Assembly: GCA_900765185.1 (NCBI GenBank) | Contig: CAAFQT010000245.1 | Coordinates: forward strand, 1 to 17,887 | Direction of reading: 5' to 3' | DNA length: 17,887 nucleotides | DNA from: an uncultured Collinsella sp. | GTDB taxonomy: Bacteria; Actinomycetota; Coriobacteriia; Coriobacteriales; Coriobacteriaceae | In this document: in pieces, positions 7,623-12,989 of the stretch | How the letters are laid out: each line of letters opens with the position of its first letter | Position numbering within the stretch: position 1 is the stretch's first letter | Notes under the pieces: generated by a model | Told to the model about the DNA's origin: nothing | Databases searched by the model: none | Seen by the model: the letters and a program-made list of their open reading frames with translations, nothing else | Translations under genes and position numbers: made by a program

Positions 7623-7672
7623 CGCTTAAGCAAAAGGGGCCCGACCATTGCCGGACCCCTTTTGTTTAAGCG
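7623..7672. terminator. Bidirectional terminator between the LacI-family and HAD genes
   Basis: Core arms AAAAGGGG (7632-7639) and CCCCTTTT (7656-7663). An inner CCG/CGG helix follows a C·A mismatch, and outer CGCTTAA/TTAAGCG arms extend the stem. T-runs lie on both strands, so it can serve both convergent genes. Confidence 0.9.
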
Positions 7673-7710
7673 CAAACGTAAGCAATTGCTCGTTTCAACG
7701 CCGCAATTGT

Positions 7711-8361
7711 CTAGCGCACGGCCTTGACCGCCGCCGCCAGGTCGAACAACGTATCGAGCACGGCCTCGCAGCCATCCACCACGTCCTGCGGCAGCGGCAC
7801 GATATCGGGGACGGCAAAGACATGGCAGCCGGCCGTAATGCCCGAGACGCAACCGTTGCGCGAATCCTCGACCACGGCACATTCCTCGGGAGCAAAGCCC
7901 GCGCGCTCGCAGGCGAGCAGATACATCTCGGGGTCGGGCTTGCCGTGCACGACGTCCTCGCCACACGTTACCGTTTCAAACTTGTCAAAGAGGCCAACCA
8001 TCTTAAGGTTGCGCTCGGCCGTAACGAGGCGCGACGACGTCGCTAGACCAACGTGATAGCCCGCAGCCAGCAGCTCGTCTAGACACTCGGCGGCGCCGGC
8101 CTTAAGTTCCAGTTCGGTCTTGACCATCTCGTCGCGAATCTCCTTGTGGCGACGATAGATCGCCTCGGTGGTTTCGTGGCTGCCATAATGCTTATCGAGG
8201 ATGTCCATAACATCGGGCAGCGTGCGGCCGATAAACTGATGGATCAGCGCTTCATCAATCGCGAGCCCCAGCTCAGCGGCGCCTGCCTTCCAGGCCTTAA
8301 TCCCCAAACGCTCGGTATCGACCAGCGTTCCATCCATGTCAAAAATAACAGCCTTGATCAT
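7711..8361 (-). CDS. HAD superfamily hydrolase, beta-phosphoglucomutase-like
   Basis: 216 residues, typical for subfamily IA HAD phosphatases/phosphomutases with an alpha-helical cap. Motif I is DMDGTLVDTE (nucleophile D8, acid/base D10). Motif II is LATSSR (106-111), motif III is GKPDPEMY (K141), and motif IV is VVEDSRNG (E165, D166). Substrates may be a sugar phosphate or nucleotide; the sequence does not decide between phosphatase and mutase. The start has GAGGGGGA closely upstream. It is monocistronic: convergent with the LacI-family gene through a shared terminator and divergent from larE. An extended -10 reading TGCTATATA on the minus strand lies at 8427-8435. Confidence 0.9.
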   Translation of the reverse strand: MIKAVIFDMDGTLVDTERLGIKAWKAGAAELGLAIDEALIHQFIGRTLPDVMDILDKHYGSHETTEAIYRRHKEIRDEMVKTELELKAGAAECLDELLAAGYHVGLATSSRLVTAERNLKMVGLFDKFETVTCGEDVVHGKPDPEMYLLACERAGFAPEECAVVEDSRNGCVSGITAGCHVFAVPDIVPLPQDVVDGCEAVLDTLFDLAAAVKAVR

Positions 8362-8417
8362 ATCGGTCCCCCTCGCCGGATTGTATTACTGCCACTCTAC
8401 CGCACTTTACAAGCTTG

Positions 8418-8435
8418 TATATAACGTATATAGCA
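8418..8435 (-). promoter_or_regulatory. HAD gene extended -10 within a TATATA inverted repeat
   Basis: On the minus strand TGC is followed by TATATA (8427-8432). The same bases form half of an inverted repeat, TATATA-ACG-TATATA (8418-8432), which could be an operator. No good -35 is present. Confidence 0.35.
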
Positions 8436-8467
8436 TATTGCACTTTCGTTACATAGCTGGAAGTCTT

Positions 8468-8495
8468 ATGACAAGCAGCTCGGTGGGATTATAGT
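8468..8495 (+). promoter_or_regulatory. larE promoter
   Basis: ATGACA (8468-8473), a 16-nt spacer, and TATAGT (8490-8495), giving five of six -35 matches. It lies 34 bp before the larE start codon. Confidence 0.6.
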
Positions 8496-8529
8496 TTCAT
8501 CCGAGCTTTAATTACTGTAAGGAACTTTC

Positions 8530-9408
8530 ATGCTTTCAGACACCGCCGCACCCACAGAGGAGCTTCAGGACAAACTCGCAGCACTCGAGCAGCTGCTTTT
8601 GGCATACGGACGCGTCGCCATCGGCTTTTCCGGTGGTGTCGACAGCAGCTTTTTGGCCGCGGTCTGTGCCCGCATCATGCCTACCAATACCCTCCTCGTC
8701 CATCTCACCACGCCGCTCATCGGCACGCCCGAGCAGGCTTCGTTTGAGCAGTCCGTTGATGGGCAGGCCAATGAGGGGCCGCATTTTAAGCTCCCCGTGC
8801 TCAATCTTTCGGTGGATCAGCTGCAGCTCCCCCAAGTAGCCTGCAACGATGCTAATCGCTGCTACCACTGCAAGCACGCCGGCTTTACCGCCATCGTCAA
8901 CCACGCCAAGTCGCTCGGCTTTCCCACCGTCATCGATGGCAGCAATGCAAGCGATCGCGGTGACTACCGCCCCGGCATGCGTGCGGCAGAAGAGCTCGGC
9001 GTACGCTCGCCCCTTATGGAGGTCGGCTTTACCAAGGACGAAGAGCGCGAGCTACTGCGCGCATGGGGCTATCCCGTTTGGAACCTGCCGGCGGGAGCAT
9101 GTCTTGCCACACGCGTCCCCACGGGCGAGGAGCTTACGTTCGAGAAGGTCTCCCTGATCCGCGCCTGCGAGGATTACCTACACGATCTTGACCTGGCACA
9201 GGTACGCGCGCGCTTGGTCGGCGGCTGCATGCATATCGAGGCCGCACCCGCAGATGTCGCCAAGATTGCCACCCTCGGCGGTGCCGACGTCGACGACAAG
9301 GGCAAGACCCCGCTGCCCGCCGTTATCGAGTCCGCGCTGCGCGAGCTGGGCTGCGACCATATCTCCCCCGAGGTCACCCCCTACATCCACGGCAACATGA
9401 ACCTTTAG
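8530..9408 (+). CDS. larE: ATP-dependent sacrificial sulfur transferase LarE family
   Basis: 292 residues, normal for LarE. LarE adenylates and sulfurates the pyridinium dinucleotide precursor of the nickel-pincer cofactor of lactate racemase and related enzymes. The PP-loop SGGVDSS (34-40) marks the N-terminal ATP pyrophosphatase fold. The family stretch IDGSNASDRGDYRPGMRAAEELGVRSPL (135-162) and the PAGACLATRVP segment (187-197) are diagnostic. C191 corresponds to the sacrificial Cys of Lactiplantibacillus LarE. C111 and C114 in NRCYHCK, with C191, would fit the three-Cys LarE type that carries a [4Fe-4S] cluster and does not sacrifice its own sulfur; this is inference. An AAGGA site lies 6 nt upstream. 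No larA, larB or larC is in the window. Confidence 0.9.
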   Translation: MLSDTAAPTEELQDKLAALEQLLLAYGRVAIGFSGGVDSSFLAAVCARIMPTNTLLVHLTTPLIGTPEQASFEQSVDGQANEGPHFKLPVLNLSVDQLQLPQVACNDANRCYHCKHAGFTAIVNHAKSLGFPTVIDGSNASDRGDYRPGMRAAEELGVRSPLMEVGFTKDEERELLRAWGYPVWNLPAGACLATRVPTGEELTFEKVSLIRACEDYLHDLDLAQVRARLVGGCMHIEAAPADVAKIATLGGADVDDKGKTPLPAVIESALRELGCDHISPEVTPYIHGNMNL

Positions 9409-9435
9409 GTTACGCCGTTTTACAAACGGCGTAAC
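9409..9435 (+). terminator. Hairpin after larE
   Basis: A 12-bp perfect stem (GTTACGCCGTTT with AAACGGCGTAAC) around a 3-nt loop, starting at the base after the larE stop codon. There is no T-run after it, so it may be a terminator or a 3'-end-protecting structure. Confidence 0.6.
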
Positions 9436-9448
9436 TGCTCGGCGCTGC

Positions 9449-9548
9449 GCGGGCTCCGGGCACGGCAATCTGACGTTCAACTTCACGGGCGCGACCAAAA
9501 GGTCAGCGCCCGCTTGTTTCACGTCGCCTTACCGCACCCGGAGCCCGC
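9449..9548. repeat. Nested 100-nt palindrome downstream of larE
   Basis: Outer arms GCGGGCTCCGGG (9449-9460) and CCCGGAGCCCGC (9537-9548) are perfect over 12 bp. A middle helix GACGT/ACGTC pairs 9472-9476 with 9521-9525. An apical stem pairs GGGCGC plus GACC (9487-9496) with GGTC and GCGCCC (9501-9511), with one bulged A and an AAAA loop. No ORF explains it. It could be a structured RNA or a palindromic repeat element. Confidence 0.5.
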
Positions 9549-9583
9549 TCGCTCGCATATGCTCAACCTGCACTGCGTTAACT

Positions 9584-9630
9584 AACCTGCCAATAAGGGA
9601 CAGGTTTGTTTTGGCAGGTTTTATCTTGGG
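9584..9630 (+). repeat. Dispersed palindromic repeat, copy C
   Basis: Arms AACCTGCCAA (9584-9593) and TTGGCAGGTT (9611-9620) are perfect, with the loop core GGGACAGGTTTG and the tail TTATCTTGGG. It lies in the convergent gap between larE and the AlbA_2 gene. Confidence 0.85.
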
Positions 9631-9649
9631 AAAATATCGCGAGGCAGTC

Positions 9650-9692
9650 GCCCCTCTAGCACCCATCAAACTTCGAGAGACGATAGAGGGGC
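9650..9692 (-). terminator. Hairpin after the AlbA_2 gene
   Basis: Arms GCCCCTCTA (9650-9658) and TAGAGGGGC (9684-9692) form a 9-bp perfect stem with a 25-nt loop, 14 bp beyond the stop codon. It is terminator-like but has no T-run directly after it. Confidence 0.5.
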
Positions 9693-9705
9693 AATTCGGC
9701 TGCAT

Positions 9706-11406
9706 CTACTTCTTCCGATAGCGGCGGTTGCGGCTCGTCGATGAACCCATTACTTCGATGAGCCCTTTATCCGCCATTTTTGGCAGATGGTAGCGGACGG
9801 ACGAAATTTTGACCCCCGATGCAACCGCTATTTCTCGCGCCGTCATATCCACTTCGGCGCTGAGAGCCTCCAGGATCCTATCCGCCGTCGAAGCTGACGG
9901 TTCTCTGCTCATATCGATAATCTCAAACGTGTCTTTGCCACATTTTGACAGGACATGTTTATCCACAAGGTCCCCGCAGATCAGGCGAATGTCATCCGAA
10001 TCCCACTTCAGGGCCTCTCGTATTTTTTGAACATCGCATACGCACCCATGCTCCCGCATAAACATGAGCAATGTTTCCTCGCGATCCGTCAGCTCGGTGC
10101 CCACATGGCTCTGAATCCACGTGCGGTTTTCAGCAAGCTCCGCCCCGTGCCGGGAAAGCAGCACCGTAAACGAATCAGCCTTAGCGATAAATTTCGGCCT
10201 TCCAAGCGAACGAGACTCCATCTCGCGAATCATAGCCGGGATACCAGATCCCTGGCTTTCTGCAACGGCCCCCTCGGCATGCTCTAACGGCGTCGCCCCC
10301 ATTAGGCTCATGAGCTTTGGGTTTCGGCAGCGCGATTCCCCGTCTGCAAGATTGTCCACCGTCTTTCCGCCCCAAAGCCCACCGGGGTTTTTGATCTCTA
10401 TTCTGTCTGGATAGATATCGACACTCACGGCCTGCCCCACAAACATGGGCGAATATTCTCGATGGATGCAGGCATTTGCCAAGGCCTCGCGCAAAACCTC
10501 CTGGGGAACTTCCCAATCCTCCCTTCTGCCAGCGCCTTGCACTATCGTCGCTTTGCGCAAGTTTCGTCCAATCGCGGCAAGGGCATCTTCGATGCAAGCC
10601 GGAATCGGGCCATCGCACAACTGGCGGTCAATAAACCGGGGTTGCCCGGGTGCAGATTTTTCCACATCGGAATGAACGGCGACATCGATCATCAGTTTGG
10701 GATAGAACTGCTGGGGGTAAATTCCCGCCGACAGAAGCCCCGCGAGCTTCACGGCACCATCCTTTGTAGTGATATTGAGTCTGACCAGCTGCTTTTCCAG
10801 CGTATCGGCCCCGCGCAAAACGCGCGGGGTCTGCAGCCGGCGATTTGCGATAATAGACCGCACGACATCTGGATCCAAATCCTCGACCGTTGCCTCCGAA
10901 ACCACCGTGCCGTCTGCATCGCTCGGAAGCAACGCACTCTGCAGCTCATATAGCTCAGCGGGTGACATCTTGATATCTTTATCATCCACGCGCTTGTAGC
11001 TACCGTTCTGCACGCCGCGCGCGCCGATATAGCAAGGCTTCGCTTTAAGCTCAAGTTCAAAGATGCGCACCAGAAGCACCTGGAGCCCGTCGACCTCGCC
11101 TCGATCAAGCTCGTACCGCGGCGCATGGGTCACCACTGCCGCTGAGCCTCCGTCTCCGATACCCGAAACAAACTGATCGCGCACCCTATCGATAGCAAAG
11201 TTAGCCGAAGGAACAAATCCTTCGGCCTCGTTCAGGCCCAAAATAATGAGCCCACCCGCAGTGTTCGCAAAAGCGCTCACTGTCTCCCATACGTCTGCGC
11301 TCAATTTATTCGTGCAGGCTTTAACTTCTACCGATGCGTCATCAGTCCCCCGCCTGCGAAGGCGCTCAACGATAAGGCCAAGAGGTTCATCCAGCAGCAT
11401 TGGCAT
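9706..11406 (-). CDS. AlbA_2 / HATPase-like DNA-binding protein with winged-helix C-terminus
   Basis: 566 residues. Residues 24-150 match the Schlafen AlbA_2 domain (SVEVKACTNKLSADVWETVS, then AFANTAGGLIILGLNE). Residues 295-420 carry a GHKL/HATPase-type signature: EALANACIHREY (307-318), IEIKNPGGL (337-344) and GSGIP (386-390). This pair is seen in proteins annotated as RecG-like or putative transcriptional regulators. Residues 505-560 are a winged helix (MTAREIAVASGVKISSVRYHL), and another lies around 438-495. The role is probably a DNA-binding regulator; links to phage defence or stress are reported for some AlbA_2 proteins but not shown here. The gene is visibly less GC-rich than its neighbours, with an AT-rich promoter and repeats at both ends, which fits horizontal acquisition. 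Its start lies inside an array of TTTAGAGAGA boxes, suggesting self-control. Confidence 0.85.
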   Translation of the reverse strand: MPMLLDEPLGLIVERLRRRGTDDASVEVKACTNKLSADVWETVSAFANTAGGLIILGLNEAEGFVPSANFAIDRVRDQFVSGIGDGGSAAVVTHAPRYELDRGEVDGLQVLLVRIFELELKAKPCYIGARGVQNGSYKRVDDKDIKMSPAELYELQSALLPSDADGTVVSEATVEDLDPDVVRSIIANRRLQTPRVLRGADTLEKQLVRLNITTKDGAVKLAGLLSAGIYPQQFYPKLMIDVAVHSDVEKSAPGQPRFIDRQLCDGPIPACIEDALAAIGRNLRKATIVQGAGRREDWEVPQEVLREALANACIHREYSPMFVGQAVSVDIYPDRIEIKNPGGLWGGKTVDNLADGESRCRNPKLMSLMGATPLEHAEGAVAESQGSGIPAMIREMESRSLGRPKFIAKADSFTVLLSRHGAELAENRTWIQSHVGTELTDREETLLMFMREHGCVCDVQKIREALKWDSDDIRLICGDLVDKHVLSKCGKDTFEIIDMSREPSASTADRILEALSAEVDMTAREIAVASGVKISSVRYHLPKMADKGLIEVMGSSTSRNRRYRKK

Positions 11407-11410
11407 TCCG

Positions 11411-11601
11411 TCTCTCTAAAACGATAGATTTATCTCTCTAAAGTATAGTATATCTCTCTAACTTTAGAGAGATAGGCATCTTATTTTAGAGAGAAATTTA
11501 GAGAGATGCATCAAATTCACTGCTAGATTTCCTAATGTTATCTCTTTAACTGACCTTCTCTTTAAAGAGATATTTAGAGAGACGAGCGTAATCTCTCTAA
11601 T
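11411..11601. promoter_or_regulatory. Operator array of TTTAGAGAGA boxes and promoter of the AlbA_2 gene
   Basis: Full boxes reading TCTCTCTAAA or TCTCTCTAAC on the plus strand are at 11411-11420, 11433-11442 and 11453-11462. Full boxes reading TTTAGAGAGA are at 11463-11472, 11485-11494, 11497-11506 and 11573-11582. Variants are TCTCTTTAAC (11541-11550), the palindrome TCTCTTTAAAGAGA (11557-11570, two halves) and TCTCTCTAAT (11592-11601). The pair at 11452-11473 has perfect 10-bp arms with a 2-nt spacer. Overlapping TATACT -10 candidates on the minus strand (11442-11447, 11447-11452) are flanked by boxes, so bound protein would block RNA polymerase. The box nearest the start also overlaps the ribosome binding region. 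Confidence 0.8.
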
Positions 11602-11671
11602 CAAGGGCTCCACTCTTTAAGGTGCACACTTCCTAACCGTACCCTAAGTTGCGGTGAAATAACTCACGATT

Positions 11672-11716
11672 AGCCTGCCAAAAAAGGACAGGTTTATTTT
11701 GGTAGGTTTTATCTGG
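11672..11716 (+). repeat. Dispersed palindromic repeat, copy D
   Basis: Arms AGCCTGCCAAAA (11672-11683) and TTTTGGTAGGTT (11697-11708), with the loop core AGGACAGGTTTA and the tail TTATCTGGGG. It lies in the gap between the AlbA_2 operator array and the endonuclease promoter. Apart from this repeat I see no gene or RNA in 11602-11835. Confidence 0.85.
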
Positions 11717-11835
11717 GGAAACTCCGAATAGCCCCACATGCATAACCGCTGCAGCTCCATATGAGGCAAATGAACCAGCAGCGTTTGCCCCAAAATCTTG
11801 AGTATTTGTTCGACAGAACGGCCCCTGCCGGCTCC

Positions 11836-11844
11836 TGCTAGACT
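11836..11844 (+). promoter_or_regulatory. Extended -10 promoter of the endonuclease gene
   Basis: TGC followed by TAGACT, 33 bp before the start codon. No consensus -35 is found at the right distance. Confidence 0.45.
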
Positions 11845-11877
11845 GGTAGATTCCCAACCGCCCATCCAGGAGCCTCA

Positions 11878-12861
11878 ATGTCGCGCAAGTCCGCCTACAA
11901 GCAAGTACTTTCCATCGGCACCGCCGTGGTGCTCGGGTTTGCGCTGTTTACGGGATCGCTCGACGGAGCGCCCAAGTTGCTGTCGCCGCAAAGCGATGAG
12001 CAGGCGGTAGCTCTGGCCGAGAAACAAAACGAAAGTCCCAGCCGCACCGACGACGAGGCGGACCTGGTTGCCCGACTCGAATCGGGAACAGCGAGCTCCT
12101 CGGACTCTCAAAATAGCCAAGACTCCGGCGATGGCTCCAATTCCGCCGCAACCGACACCGGCGACGGTGCTTCCACAGACAGCGCCGCCACCCCCATCGA
12201 CGAGGTCGAAAACCCCGATCTCCACCGCGCCCGCGGCGTATATCTCAGCAGCATTCCCGACTACGCCGGCAACCCCTACGTTGCCCTGCGCGCCGACAGC
12301 ACGCACCCGCTCGGCACGCCGTCATTCACCCTCGATGAATACGAGCGCGCTACAGAAGAAGGTTGCTTTAAGAAGTTCTCCAAGCTCGACAGCTTGGGCC
12401 GCACCCGCAAAGCGCTCGCCTGCGTGGGCCCCGAATCACTCGGACAGGGAAAGCGCGGCGACATCTCGCGCATCCATCCTGCCGGTTGGCACCAACAGCG
12501 CTACGACTTTATTCCAGGCCAGAGCCTCTACAACCGCTGCCACCTTATCGCCTGGTCACTCTGCGGCGAGAACGCCAATCGCAAGAATCTCCTCACCGGC
12601 ACGCGTTATCTCAACGAGACGGGCATGCTGCCGTTTGAAGAGCAGATTCTCGGCTACATCCGCGATACGGGTAACCATGTGCTCTACCGTGTCACGCCCA
12701 TGTATAACGAAGAGGAACTTGTCTGCCGTGGCATGCGCCTTGAGGCGCAATCGGTCGAGGACCACGGCAAGACCCTCTGCTTCCACGTATATTGCTACAA
12801 CCTGCAGCCGCACGTGCAGATCGACTACGCTACCGGCCGCAACCAGGCCTCGGGAGACTAG
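11878..12861 (+). CDS. Exported DNA/RNA non-specific endonuclease
   Basis: 327 residues with AGGAG 6 nt before the ATG. Residues 8-26 are a hydrophobic signal peptide or membrane anchor after a basic start (MSRKSAYKQ). Residues 50-115 are a low-complexity Ser/Asp/Thr-rich linker. Residues 120-318 are the nuclease domain. ISRIHPAGWHQQRYD (197-210), SLYNRCHLIAWSLCGENANRKNLLTG (216-241) and RYLNETGM are typical of streptococcal-type secreted DNases with the beta-beta-alpha-metal fold. H222 in NRCH is the expected general base, and N237 or N246 the likely metal ligand. The usual motif is DRGH or NRSH/NRGH, and Cys at the third position is unusual. It probably degrades extracellular nucleic acid for nutrition or against competitors; a surface-bound location is inference. 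It has its own extended -10 promoter. Confidence 0.88.
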   Translation: MSRKSAYKQVLSIGTAVVLGFALFTGSLDGAPKLLSPQSDEQAVALAEKQNESPSRTDDEADLVARLESGTASSSDSQNSQDSGDGSNSAATDTGDGASTDSAATPIDEVENPDLHRARGVYLSSIPDYAGNPYVALRADSTHPLGTPSFTLDEYERATEEGCFKKFSKLDSLGRTRKALACVGPESLGQGKRGDISRIHPAGWHQQRYDFIPGQSLYNRCHLIAWSLCGENANRKNLLTGTRYLNETGMLPFEEQILGYIRDTGNHVLYRVTPMYNEEELVCRGMRLEAQSVEDHGKTLCFHVYCYNLQPHVQIDYATGRNQASGD

Positions 12862-12920
12862 GACCGACCAAGCTGCCCCAAAACCTAAAATGATCCGTTT
12901 TCCTCCGTCCCCAAGGGATC

Positions 12921-12955
12921 AAAAAGGGCCGCCCCGGTTACCCAGGGCGGCCCTT
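12921..12955 (-). terminator. Terminator of the EF-G-like gene
   Basis: An 11-bp perfect stem, AAGGGCCGCCC (12924-12934) with GGGCGGCCCTT (12945-12955). On the minus strand it is followed by a run of five T. It lies 34 bp past the stop codon. Confidence 0.9.
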
Positions 12956-12989
12956 GCATCGGCATGCATGTTGCAGGCAAAACCACGCG

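Noticed and set aside
11411..11601. CRISPR array or iteron origin for the AGAGAG repeats
   Set aside because: The units are 10 bp, in both orientations and unevenly spaced, with no spacers of constant length. There is no replication initiator or Cas gene nearby. An operator cluster explains them better.
12891..12921. TGATCC/GGATCA inverted repeat after the endonuclease gene
   Set aside because: Only a 6-bp stem with a long loop and no T-run. It could belong to another repeat family, but a single copy gives no support.
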